A stretch of DNA of 62,337 nucleotides, taken from positions 1 to 62,337 of the forward strand of contig CAYFLR010000033.1 in the NCBI GenBank assembly GCA_964343805.1. The letters are read 5' to 3'. This document shows positions 35,302-44,736 of this stretch, piece by piece. Source of the DNA: CAYFLR01 sp964343805. GTDB taxonomy: Bacteria > Bdellovibrionota_B > Oligoflexia > CAYFLR01. Under the pieces are notes generated by a model. It saw nothing but the letters and a program-made list of their open reading frames with translations. It had not been told where the DNA came from and did not search any database. The position numbers and the translations under genes are program-made. Positions within the stretch are counted from its first letter, which is position 1. Every line of letters begins with the position of its first letter.

Positions 35302-37011
35302 TTATTCTATCACAGGGGTGGCTCCCTCTTCCTTTACATCGATCAGTTGGAACTTAGTAAAAGTTGGAAAGCCTTCCAGTATTTTTGCTGCCGTGGTGAA
35401 AGTAGGAGAGGCTCCAGATCCGAATTTATCCAGCCCCATTATAAAGTAACCTTCGGAATCAAAGATCTCTACATCTTTGCCCATATGAGTTGTCATCTGA
35501 GCATTGTAGGTGGCGATAGCATCCGCATCGAGAGCTTCACATTTTGGTACTTTGATGCGAAATCCGTTAAAAATATCGCCATCTTTTCTTCCTGCTCTAA
35601 GATCTACATCTCCATAAATATAAGGACCTCCGGAAGCCAGCATGGAGAGTTCGTAGTCATCAGGTATCACTTCTCCATCCGGTAAATCTTTCCAAATGAT
35701 TTGAAAATGGATTTCTAAATCTTTTAAGAACTGGCTTTCAGCAATAGAGGAGGCTTTGATTTCAGCAAAGAGTCCATCTTGGCTCTCATCAGTTTTGGTA
35801 CAATATTGAACGTTGGCAATGGGACCTTCATCCTCTTCTTCCTCACTTTTGATAAGCTCAGCTTCTTCTTCCTCATCATCTCCTCCGGGCATTTCGGATG
35901 TTGCAAAATGGAGATAATTCTCACCCGATGATTTGTAGACAGTTACTGGAGTATCCTCTAGGAAGGGGAGATCGCCATCGCCCATGCTAAAGTCACCTAA
36001 AAAGCTCATGGTGTAATGAGTCGGGTCATCCTCCATATCATAAACCACTTTTATTTTTCCTTTTGGCATACCCTCATCGTCCTCTTCTTCGCCTTCATCA
36101 TCCATGCTATTGAACATCTCCATCATGCGATGCAGTTCATCCCAATCTAAAGTCACATCTCCAGACCCCTTGCCAACTTCTTCCCCTTGTTTATGGGAAC
36201 CATGATAGGCAACGAAATCCAAGGTATGATTCTTAATCCCTTTAAGGAAGGGAACACGTTTTACAATATCATCGACGAAGTCAGAGGGGAAAAACACAAT
36301 TTTCCAAGCAAATTTGCCATCTGCTTTTTTATAAATGACCAGACGGGTAGGTGGGTAGAAGGTGTCATCGTTTTCACTGGGTTTAGAGATGGTTCCGCCT
36401 TTCATGAGACCGACTTTTTTCGCCCAATCAAAAACAGTTTTGTGTTTAGGGCATTGCACTACTCCGTTATCTCCCATCCCGATGGTGCCAAAACCATCCA
36501 CGAAATAGATCTCTTTTCCTTCTACTTTTCGCGGTTCCCGATCGTTGCCATCGGGGTCTTTTAAAAGCAGTTTGAAATTGCAATTGGCAGGACCTGTGGC
36601 CATATCAAATATCATGGCAAACATAGTAGTAATACAAAACATACCCGCTTCTTGAGGGCAACCACCTCCCCCTTCGCCTTTTATGAGACTAGCGCTGCTA
36701 CTTGAAAGGAGATTGAGAGAAAGAGCTCCTGACATATTCAAAAGGGTATTGGCGGTGGTTTGAACTTCTTCCGGGGTGGTTGTTTCAATAGTGGCCGCTT
36801 CGGTTTGAGCAGGCATACCGCCTACGGATTCCTCTTTGATTTCAGGCTCACTTTCCGAAGCCACTGTTTCATCCGTTGTTTCAGCAACCTCTTCTTCAGT
36901 GGTGCTATTATCGTTTTCTGCATCATCTTTTGGGAGTTCACAACCGGCCATGATGCCGATAATTAAAAAAGTAATTAATAGACATAATAAATTTCTCAAT
37001 CGTTCTTTCAT
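35302..37011 (-). CDS. Large acidic lipoprotein of unknown function
   Basis: ATG 37011 follows AGGGAGAG; ATG 37050 in frame lacks a ribosome-binding site. The signal ends IGIMAGC (about residue 24). A Glu/Thr/Asp-rich linker of about 60 residues follows, then a Gly/Cys patch ('EGGGGCPQEAGMFCITT'). Two long acidic runs (about 315-330 and 400-420) flank beta-rich segments. Asp/Glu-rich loops could bind calcium. No family recognised. It converges with the preceding lipoprotein gene. Its upstream region is shared, divergently, with the GAPDH gene. Confidence 0.65.
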   Translation of the reverse strand: MKERLRNLLCLLITFLIIGIMAGCELPKDDAENDNSTTEEEVAETTDETVASESEPEIKEESVGGMPAQTEAATIETTTPEEVQTTANTLLNMSGALSLNLLSSSSASLIKGEGGGGCPQEAGMFCITTMFAMIFDMATGPANCNFKLLLKDPDGNDREPRKVEGKEIYFVDGFGTIGMGDNGVVQCPKHKTVFDWAKKVGLMKGGTISKPSENDDTFYPPTRLVIYKKADGKFAWKIVFFPSDFVDDIVKRVPFLKGIKNHTLDFVAYHGSHKQGEEVGKGSGDVTLDWDELHRMMEMFNSMDDEGEEEDDEGMPKGKIKVVYDMEDDPTHYTMSFLGDFSMGDGDLPFLEDTPVTVYKSSGENYLHFATSEMPGGDDEEEEAELIKSEEEEDEGPIANVQYCTKTDESQDGLFAEIKASSIAESQFLKDLEIHFQIIWKDLPDGEVIPDDYELSMLASGGPYIYGDVDLRAGRKDGDIFNGFRIKVPKCEALDADAIATYNAQMTTHMGKDVEIFDSEGYFIMGLDKFGSGASPTFTTAAKILEGFPTFTKFQLIDVKEEGATPVIE

Positions 37012-37159
37012 TAGACTCTCCCTCAAAAGATAAGTGTTATTTTGCATCATTCTAGCTTAAGAGATGAAAAAAACCTATCGGGAAATAAATATTTACTTTT
37101 AAGAATATCCAGTATATTCAATTGTCTCTTAGAAAAAAATTGTGAATGAGGGAGATAAT

Positions 37160-38167
37160 ATGGGTATTCGATTAGCAATAAATGGTTTTGGCCGTATGGG
37201 ACGACTGGGTATGCNNNNNNNNNNAGAAATCGTTCATATCAATGATCCAGCTGGAACCGCAGAAGCCGCGGCCCATTTAGTAAAATATGACTCTGTTCAC
37301 GGTAAATGGAATCAAGCTGTTTCAATGGTCGATGAAAAAACTTTTATGGTGGCTGATCAGAAAATCTCCTTTAGTTCTGTTAGCTCCCTAAGTGAATTGC
37401 CTTGGTCTGATATAAAAGCAGATATGGTATTAGATTGCACCGGACATTTTAAAACCAAGGAGGCTTTACTGCCCTATTTTGATTTTGGTGTAAAGAAGGT
37501 TATAGCTTCTACCCCGGTTAAAGATGAGGATGTTCTAAATATTGTAATGGGTATCAATGATCACCTTTATGATTCAGAAAAAAACCACATTGTTACCTCC
37601 GCTTCTTGTACCACCAATGCCCTTTCTCCCATTGTTAAAACGATTAATGAAAGTTTTAAAATCAAACATGGAACTATTACTACTATTCATGATGTGACCA
37701 ATACACAAAGAATTATAGATCGTTTTCATAAAGATTTAAGAAGAGCTCGTTCCTCATCCACTTCTTTAATACCAACCACCTCAGGTTCCTCTAAAGCTAT
37801 TGTGAAAATTTTTCCTGAACTTAAAGGGCGTATTGAAACGATGGCGATTAGAGTTCCTATTCAAAATAGCTCCATAGTGGATTGTGTTTTTGAGGTGGAA
37901 AATAAAACCTCTAAAGAAGAGGTGAATCATGTGCTAAAAACTGCAGCAGAAGGGGAACTTTCAGCATTTTTTGGTTACGAGCCTAAACCCTTAGTGTCTA
38001 TAGATTACCTTCATGAATCTAGATCTTCGGTAATTGATGCTTTATCCACTTCGGTATTGAATGAAACTCAAATCAAAATCATTGCTTGGTACGACAATGA
38101 ATGGGGGTATGTTTCGCGGATGATGGAACTGGTGGGTAAAGTGGCGAATAGTTTGTCACCAAGATGA
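37160..38167 (+). CDS. Glyceraldehyde-3-phosphate dehydrogenase, ArsJ-associated-like type
   Basis: GAGGGAG precedes ATG 37160. A 10-N gap (37215-37224) removes part of the NAD-binding N-terminus after NGFGRMGRLGM. The rest is complete: nucleophile in 'TSASCTTNALSP', catalytic His in 'GTITTIHDVTNTQ', 'HKDLRRARSSSTSLIPTTSG', 'ELKGRIETMAIRVP' and 'WYDNEWGYVSRM'. The His-Asp-Val-Thr-Asn-Thr-Gln variant instead of His-Ser-Tyr-Thr, with the DLRRAR stretch, resembles GAPDHs found with the ArsJ arsenate-detoxification exporter. No arsJ or ars gene is in the window, so a glycolytic or gluconeogenic role is equally possible. Confidence 0.88.
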   Translation: MGIRLAINGFGRMGRLGMXXXXEIVHINDPAGTAEAAAHLVKYDSVHGKWNQAVSMVDEKTFMVADQKISFSSVSSLSELPWSDIKADMVLDCTGHFKTKEALLPYFDFGVKKVIASTPVKDEDVLNIVMGINDHLYDSEKNHIVTSASCTTNALSPIVKTINESFKIKHGTITTIHDVTNTQRIIDRFHKDLRRARSSSTSLIPTTSGSSKAIVKIFPELKGRIETMAIRVPIQNSSIVDCVFEVENKTSKEEVNHVLKTAAEGELSAFFGYEPKPLVSIDYLHESRSSVIDALSTSVLNETQIKIIAWYDNEWGYVSRMMELVGKVANSLSPR

Positions 38168-39586
38168 AAGTGTGGGAGCGAGTAATCTCTCCTTGCCATC
38201 AATAATAAGGTAACTTTTCTGAATTTCCTCCAACTTATTCCAGACAGCAGAAAACTCCATATCCGGATCAAGATCTCCTAAGGAAGTTTCAATAGTTCGG
38301 ATGAGTTCAGTAATTTCTTCCAGTTCACCTTCAATTAGGTTTTTAGTTTCATTGTTATATTGCCCGAGGGCAATTAAGTAGGCCTTTCCTTTCAAAAGGA
38401 CTCTTTTCTTCTTTATAAGCTTTGTATCTGCTGTAGAATCTTTGGAAGAGGAGGAAATGCTTGCGTCTGCTGATTGATTGGAAACACGGGCAGATACCTC
38501 AATATTGGCATAACTATTTTCTTGTCCCTTAATGACAAATGAGTCTTCAGTTCCCCATCTTTCTTCCACCTCAAAACCCATATTCATAAGTAGCTTAGGA
38601 ATGGCTACCAGGGCTCTTAATAATTCTGGAAGTTTATCACTGGATGCAAAGTTTTGGATTTGATCATGATCACTGACCTTTTGATAATCTTTAGGTAAAG
38701 TTAATCGGTGATAATTTACCTTTCCTTTGAACGTCCAGTTCTCTGGTATGATAGCCAAAAGCTCTTGCCTCATTTTGGCATAGTCTTGGATTTTCTGCTC
38801 ACAGGTTCTACCTTGCAGGTATTTATACATATGCTTATCATTAATTAAGTGCTTATGGATTTTTTCCTCTGAAATATATTTGCCGATGGCCTCTGGTTGA
38901 TTTTTTAGACGTATTAAAAGTTGAAATTGATTATTAGAGATTTGCGTTCTATGTCCTTTCACAAGGTTTTTTAAATAAAGTAAGATGGAAGGATAGTGGG
39001 ATAGGTAAGTTGCGACTTTTGAAGATAACACTGAGTCATTGTTTATGGACTCTGCATAGACTAGGAGAATGAAATTTTGATAAAGTTCTAATTCGGTTCT
39101 CAATTGTTTCGTTTTTTCACCATTTTTTACATTCATATGGGATACTTTTCGACAGAAAAATGTATCTTCTAAATCTGGAGTGTGGTGGGCCACATATGCC
39201 ACAATGCTTCGTACTAGATCTCCTTGCGTGAAGTAGAACTCAATGTTTTTCATTAAATGAAAGTGATCTTTATCTAGAAAGTTGGTTTTGTTTTGTTGGG
39301 CAAAGGCTCGTTGCTCTTGACTAAATTCTCCGTGAGCAGAGATATAGCTCTGAGTCCATCTCCAAAATAGATTCTGTATAGATCTAATGTAGGTATTCCA
39401 ATGTTCAGTTGCAATGACAGACTTGTTATTAATGCTATAGCTCTCTTCTTTAGTTATTTTGAATAGTGGATAAGAAAAACCCAATTGCTCATTCATAACC
39501 ATTTTTACTGAGGAATCGTTATCTTTCCGTTGTTTACATGATGTGAGTATTAAAAAAGCCATGCAGACTATTAATAGTTTTTTCAT
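38156..39586 (-). CDS. Lipoprotein of unknown function, paralog A
   Basis: Start ATG 39586; the signal ends AFLILTSC (Cys17), then KQRKDNDSS. 476 residues, largely helical in the N-terminal two thirds, with no recognised domain. The C-terminal half contains 'IVACLLMNMGFEVEER'-type and 'YANIEVSARVSNQS' segments that correspond to 'VFRSLGFNMAEDR' and 'IEVAGHTKAGWE' in the adjacent upstream gene, so the two are diverged paralogs. It lies 12 bp downstream of that gene and probably shares its transcript. It converges with the GAPDH gene with a 12-bp overlap. Confidence 0.65.
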   Translation of the reverse strand: MKKLLIVCMAFLILTSCKQRKDNDSSVKMVMNEQLGFSYPLFKITKEESYSINNKSVIATEHWNTYIRSIQNLFWRWTQSYISAHGEFSQEQRAFAQQNKTNFLDKDHFHLMKNIEFYFTQGDLVRSIVAYVAHHTPDLEDTFFCRKVSHMNVKNGEKTKQLRTELELYQNFILLVYAESINNDSVLSSKVATYLSHYPSILLYLKNLVKGHRTQISNNQFQLLIRLKNQPEAIGKYISEEKIHKHLINDKHMYKYLQGRTCEQKIQDYAKMRQELLAIIPENWTFKGKVNYHRLTLPKDYQKVSDHDQIQNFASSDKLPELLRALVAIPKLLMNMGFEVEERWGTEDSFVIKGQENSYANIEVSARVSNQSADASISSSSKDSTADTKLIKKKRVLLKGKAYLIALGQYNNETKNLIEGELEEITELIRTIETSLGDLDPDMEFSAVWNKLEEIQKSYLIIDGKERLLAPTLSSW

Positions 39587-39598
39587 TATTTAAATCTC

Positions 39599-41044
39599 CT
39601 ATGGCATTAAGGGAATTATGGTACTACCTAGCTTTATCCGTGCTTGACCGGCGGATGACCAACTCTTCCAACAGCGTTTAAAACTCTTTTTACTCTTTTT
39701 AGGGTCGGCGGTTAATAGCCTGACTTCCATATTTGGAAGCAGTTCTGTGTGGAGTAAATCTAATTCACTTTTTATCAGTAGACGATGTTCATTTATCAAC
39801 TGATTCCAATCAATAGATATAAATTTACCTTTTTTGGAAATATTTTCTATTGTGATGGTGAAAGAGTCTTGGTTTTCTGTTTCCCAGCCAGCTTTGGTAT
39901 GACCCGCAACTTCAATTTCCTTCTCTCCCGTGTTTTGATTAGCTCCAGTATGAAACTCCACCCCTTGCCCTCGACTATGTCCTTTTTTAATTAGATCTTG
40001 GTGTTCCATAGTGACTTGCAAGAAATTTCGATCTTCCGCCATATTGAACCCAAGTGATCTGAAGACATCTAGAACTCGACCCATATTTCGTAAGAACTTA
40101 GGGCAGTTAATTTTTTCGGAATCTAAGTTGATATGGGTAAATGATTTAGTTTGTTTTTTCTTTTCTCTTGGGAGCAAAGTCTCTTTATTAAATCGATCCA
40201 CTATATCACCTAGGATTATATGCATCTCACTGGCGAGGCTTTTCTTGTATTCCATACATGCCTGCTTTTCGTAAGCTAGAGGTGGGTTATCTTGAAGTGT
40301 TTTTTTATAGTTAGATCCTTTAAAATAATGAGGAAAAGGTCCTTGATAAGAAATGAGCATTTCCCCATTAGATTCCCTTAAGAAAGAGAGGTATTTAAAG
40401 AGCTTTCCATAGTTATTTTTTATTCTTATGGTATCTGGATCATCAGGAAAATGGGTTGCCAGAAAATTAATCAGTTGGTAGCCAAAAAAGACTTCCATAT
40501 CAAAGTCTTCATAGGGGCGATAGTGCTCAGCAACGAGTACACCCACATCAAGATTACAGGTAAAGCCTGAGATAGCTCTATAAATGTAAAGATAAACATG
40601 GTTCTTAAAGAAGTTGGCTACTTTATCAGGTGGATAGAGTTCCTCAATTAATTGAAACATGGACATTATATCTGAATAGGCATGTTTATTTTTTTGTGAG
40701 TCGAGGATGTAGGTAAATCTTTTCATGGCAATCTGGTCGTCATAGAGTCGATTGTAGAGAAACACTAGGGCTTCTTTAAAATCAGTGTGCCATGCATTGA
40801 TAGTGTAATTGAATTGTCGCTCTAAGTCATGTTTGATAAAGAATTTGGATCCAAGCCAATTCAGGTCGTCTTGTTTAATCAGATAGTTATCCCTTACTGC
40901 CAAATTTGCTAGAGGAGTAAGGAATTTCTTTTGGGTAGAAACACTCCCTCTTTGCTGTTTTAGTTCTGAATTTGTTTGTCTTTTCTAGCAGTTGCCCAAT
41001 AATGTCAGAAAAATCAAGATCAAAAAGATCCATTTTGATTGCAT
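39599..41044 (-). pseudogene. Lipoprotein paralog B with an in-frame TAG right after the lipobox cysteine
   Basis: From ATG 41044, with AGAGG upstream, the frame reads a perfect lipoprotein signal (MQSKWIFLILIFLTLLGNC) and then TAG at 40985-40987, immediately after the lipidated Cys. The same frame continues without another stop for 461 codons to 39599. The total length (481 codons) matches paralog A (476), where the corresponding residues are CKQRK; here they would be C-stop-KRQ. Only a single base change separates TAG from Lys or Gln. Translation could otherwise restart at TTG 40903 (434 aa), but that product has no signal. Nonsense mutation, sequence error, or readthrough cannot be told apart here. 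Confidence 0.75.
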
Positions 41045-41323
41045 GTCATCCTCTCTTATGTAGATGTTATGAACACTTCGGTTAAAGGCCGGGACAGCTT
41101 AAAATCGACTAGAAAAACCTGTGTTTACAAAAGGTTACCGAGGATGTAAACAGGGGTTAAACTTATCAACATTTTAATTACTTGTTAATTTCAAGAAACA
41201 TGAAAGGGATCATGTATTTTCCTCTCCTCTTTTCCTAGCTAAAACTAATAGTTAAACTTAACTTTCAACTTCTAACATCAATTTGCCGAAAGCAAATCAT
41301 AATTATATTACTGGAGGTTTACC

Positions 41324-42118
41324 ATGTTGAGACTCACCGTTGCATTGCTTTTACTTTCCCTTCATTTAGGCTGTGCAAATGAAAGTGATGATACTTCTGG
41401 TGTGAAATCAGAAGAATCTTCCAGTCCTTCTACTGAAGTGCTAACAAGAGAGCAAGAGACAGAAAAAGACTTGGTAAGCTTAATTAAAAAGTATCGGCTG
41501 CCTCTTCGAATCGACACTGAAGATTATGAGGGATATGCAGCAGCACTTACAGAACAAGAGAAAGGTGATTTAATAAAAAGGGTAATATATCTACAAGATG
41601 AGTTTATTCAATCCAAAGATTCTATTTTGATCTCTATTGATAAAATATCCACTGACATTATGAATGATCTCTTTTCTGCTTCTGATTACTATTTTGTAGT
41701 GGGGCTTTACGATGTAAAAAATAACAAAGTAATTGAACTTAAAAAAACTCGAGAAGTTGAGGTTTCAGCTAGCCTTGACAAAGAGACGGTGGTGGAATAC
41801 ACCGATCTTAATATCACTCTTACTGGAACAGAAGTCTTTGAAGCTTTTATAGAAAATCTAAAAGATGTAAATATAGAAAATATTGATTTAGTAATAATCT
41901 TCAAAGAGGCGGATCTTTTTTCTAGTTTTTTTAATGGTGATGAATTAGATCGAGATGCCATATCTTTTAGTAAATTAATGCCGAAAAATGGAGAGACTAC
42001 CAAAACACAAATGATAACATTATCTCAGCTGTTTGGTTCTGATAGTTCCACTACAGGTGAATATAATGTAAGTAACTTTGGTACTGCCAATTTAACGATC
42101 ACTTACAAAGCCGAATAA
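41324..42118 (+). CDS. Lipoprotein of unknown function
   Basis: GGAGG sits a few bases before ATG 41324. The signal ends SLHLGC (Cys18), followed by a Ser/Glu/Thr linker. 264 residues, no recognised domain; the middle is helical and acidic and the end beta-rich ('GEYNVSNFGTANLTITYKAE'). The 279 bp upstream hold a broken dyad around CCTGTGTTTAC and GTAAACAGG (about 41131-41167) and no gene. It leads a probable three-gene unit with the TPM-domain gene (26 bp) and the following lipoprotein gene (39 bp). Confidence 0.62.
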   Translation: MLRLTVALLLLSLHLGCANESDDTSGVKSEESSSPSTEVLTREQETEKDLVSLIKKYRLPLRIDTEDYEGYAAALTEQEKGDLIKRVIYLQDEFIQSKDSILISIDKISTDIMNDLFSASDYYFVVGLYDVKNNKVIELKKTREVEVSASLDKETVVEYTDLNITLTGTEVFEAFIENLKDVNIENIDLVIIFKEADLFSSFFNGDELDRDAISFSKLMPKNGETTKTQMITLSQLFGSDSSTTGEYNVSNFGTANLTITYKAE

Positions 42119-42144
42119 TTAAAACAACTTTATAGGGATGTGGC

Positions 42145-42954
42145 ATGGTTAGATATTTTGTTGGAGATTTTAATTCGAGATCGATTTTTTTACTTAGCCT
42201 AGGACTCCTTCTTTATTTTAGTAACTTGTCAGTTCTTCTTAGCAATCAGTTTGATGAAGATCATCTTAATAACAAGCCTGACGAGGTCTCTTATTCAGAG
42301 TCGGGTTTACCCATTCCTTATGATAATTACATAAATGACTTTGCAGGTCTCATTTCTGAAGGAGATGATGAAAGATTGTATCAAATGTTAAAGCAGATTG
42401 AATTACAGACCGGAATAGAAATTACCATAGTGACGATCAAACAAATCAGCCAGGATTTTAGTACGATTGAAAGTTATGCAACGGCTCTTTTCAATGAGTG
42501 GGGAGTGGGAAATGTAGAAAAAAATAAAGGAGTCATGATCCTGGTCGCGCTGGAAGATCGTCAAATGAGAATTGAACTTGGGGGAGGATTTGGCACTCGC
42601 TACAATGATGTTATGAAAAAAGTGATTGATCAAAAATTTATTCCTCACTTTAAAGAGGATCGATACAGCCATGGCATCGTTCAAGGAACTGAAGCAGTTA
42701 TCAAAACTTTTGTAAGCTATGTTTCGTGGTTTGAGTATTATAAATGGCAAATTATAATCGCAATTTTTATAATAATTACCGTCTTTGCTGCCATTCATTG
42801 TTTTAGAAATGGAAAAACTGGTTGGGGATGGATTTGGCTCAGCATCTGTGGGTTTCTCATTATTACCTTTTTGCAGAGCCTAGTCAGTCGTGGAAGTTCC
42901 GGAGGATTTGGCGGAGGTTCCTCATTTGGCGGAGGTGCTTCTGGGAGTTGGTAA
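42145..42954 (+). CDS. TPM-domain (TLP18.3/Psb32-type) exported membrane protein
   Basis: N-terminal hydrophobic signal (about 13-33), then the TPM domain at about 60-190: 'YINDFAGLISEGDDERLYQM', 'TGIEITIVTIKQI', 'FNEWGVGNVEKNKGVMILVA', 'RQMRIELGGGFG'. Two transmembrane helices follow (about 200-220 and 228-248) and a Gly/Ser tail ending FGGGASGSW, exactly the family layout. TPM proteins face the periplasm; some have phosphatase activity and some aid membrane-protein quality control. No LemA gene, the usual neighbour, is present. The N-terminal domain sits outside the cytoplasmic membrane. Confidence 0.88.
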   Translation: MVRYFVGDFNSRSIFLLSLGLLLYFSNLSVLLSNQFDEDHLNNKPDEVSYSESGLPIPYDNYINDFAGLISEGDDERLYQMLKQIELQTGIEITIVTIKQISQDFSTIESYATALFNEWGVGNVEKNKGVMILVALEDRQMRIELGGGFGTRYNDVMKKVIDQKFIPHFKEDRYSHGIVQGTEAVIKTFVSYVSWFEYYKWQIIIAIFIIITVFAAIHCFRNGKTGWGWIWLSICGFLIITFLQSLVSRGSSGGFGGGSSFGGGASGSW

Positions 42955-42993
42955 ATATGACGGTATTTAATTCTAAAAGGGAAAGGTTAAGAA

Positions 42994-43998
42994 ATGAATA
43001 GTAAACAAGGTCTTATCACATTCGTTGGCAGCTTGATGTTTACCGTTATTCTCGGTTACCAAAACTGTGGTCCCAGTTGACCTATTTATACTAGTAAAAG
43101 TCTAGCCATGGGATCAAAAGGTGAGGGTAAAAATTCGAGTCTAGGAATGGGTGAACATGACATGGATAAATCGAAAACCGGTGGCAGTAAGAGTAAAAAG
43201 ATTTATCCCTATGAAAAAAATCCCATGGTGGATGAGAGTAAAGTAGAGTATGGCTTTAGGCATGAGCTGCTTAAGCTGATAAACAGTGAGGCTATTGATG
43301 AAATGGCCCAAAGTATTCAGGTTTATACCCAACAAGAAAATGATCCATTTAATCAGGTGTGGCTAAGGACCAGGTTTAAAAACAGTGAAAATAATAGACA
43401 ATATCTTGAAATAATTATCAACGATTCTCCTCGTAAGGTTAAAGAATTAGAGAAATTCATAAAAAATGCTAAGCCTAATGAAATTAAAGAGAAAAACGGA
43501 TATAAAGGATATGGATATGAATTTCTTATAAAAGAAGATCGAACTTTTATGATTGATATAACAATTATGTCGGGGGGTGCTAAAGATTATAAAAAGGATC
43601 TAGATGTAATTAAATGGGATCTTATTCCTTCTTTAAAATACGACTTTCCTAAAAATAAAAACTTTCCAGGCGAATTCTATTATCCAAATAAGGATCAAAT
43701 TTTTGGCAGTTGTACTTCAGAATACAGTGATGGTGAAAAAAGGTGTGAAGAGTTTGTTGGAAGTATGTATCCCATTGCTACTTTAAAAAAGGAGTTTTGT
43801 CAATCTCTCGGAGGATCTAAAGTAACCTGGTCTGATAAAGGATGTAGTGATGAATTTAAGAAATTTGCCGGTTGTCGTTTTTATAAACCCTTTTTAACCG
43901 GTTCTAGAATTGATCCCAATTTTATAAAATACTTTGAAAAGGCTTCAACTCCATTATTCTGCGAAAACAGAGGGGGTGAGGTTGTTCCTGTTAAATAA
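42994..43998 (+). pseudogene. Lipoprotein gene with an in-frame TGA four codons after the lipobox cysteine
   Basis: ATG 42994 opens a signal peptide ending VILGYQNC (Cys25), a lipobox style seen in Bdellovibrionota, then Gly-Pro-Ser and TGA at 43078-43080. The same frame is open from there to 43998 (over 300 codons), including ATG 43108, from which a 296-residue signal-less product could start. The downstream protein is Lys/Gly-rich at first, then helical, with a Cys-rich end ('CTSEYSDGEKRCEEF', 'CRFYKPF'), as expected for an exported domain. No family recognised. It is the second such case within 3 kb. Confidence 0.7.
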
Positions 43999-44109
43999 AA
44001 ATAGATTAAATAAATAACTGAAAATAATATAAAAAATATTTATTATTTGTATTGACTAAAATAAAAATAAATTATATCACATCTTCTTTTTTAATCGAAA
44101 GGAGATAAA

Positions 44110-44679
44110 GTGAAAAAATTATTAATTATTGCCTTGTTAGTTTCCCCCTTTAGTTCCAATATATGGGCCAATAACAAACAAATTGCCAAAAGACTCAGTA
44201 AAATTGGGAGTGAAGCCACCTACCTTTTAAGAGGCACCTATACGAAAAGAGCCGGACGCTATGAAGTGGAAGGCTGGAATATTAGCCGAGATAAAAAGAA
44301 TAAGGACCATTATGTGATTTCTTATGATATTGGTGTGATTAGAACCAGTAAACTCCTCGGTCATAAAGCCCAGCTGATTAATTCACAAACGAAACTAGAG
44401 CAAGCTTTAGTTGAATGTGTCTATTTAAAGCAATCCCCAGATGCTTATCGGGCCGATAAACAGTTTTCGATGCGTGAAAGACAGCATAAAGCCAAAAAGC
44501 TCATCAAAATAATGAACAAGAACGACGGACTTTCCAAGTTTTATTATAAAACCTCTGAACCTGGCATTAAAGATGGTGACTCTCGCAAATACTCAAGCTG
44601 TGCGGTCCTAGTTTTCGCAGACCCTACTATGCAGGAAGGGTTGATCTTAAGAGCCTCTCATTTCTTCTTTGACGATTAA
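44110..44679 (+). CDS. Secreted protein of unknown function
   Basis: AAGGAG precedes GTG 44110. Sec signal of about 20 residues (ending IWA). The 169-residue mature protein is basic, with two cysteines ('LVECVYLK', 'SSCAVLVF') likely to pair. No family recognised. It stands alone: AT-rich sequence with a TTGACT-like -35 lies upstream, and the next gene is 57 bp downstream. Confidence 0.6.
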   Translation: MKKLLIIALLVSPFSSNIWANNKQIAKRLSKIGSEATYLLRGTYTKRAGRYEVEGWNISRDKKNKDHYVISYDIGVIRTSKLLGHKAQLINSQTKLEQALVECVYLKQSPDAYRADKQFSMRERQHKAKKLIKIMNKNDGLSKFYYKTSEPGIKDGDSRKYSSCAVLVFADPTMQEGLILRASHFFFDD

Positions 44680-44736
44680 CCGAAAAATCAAATAATTAGT
44701 CACCTCTATGCTAGTTTGATACAATTAGAGTAAAAC

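Noticed and set aside
42994..43998. TGA read as Trp (altered genetic code)
   Set aside because: TGA serves as the normal terminator of several intact genes here (for example 33298 and 47771), so the standard bacterial code applies.
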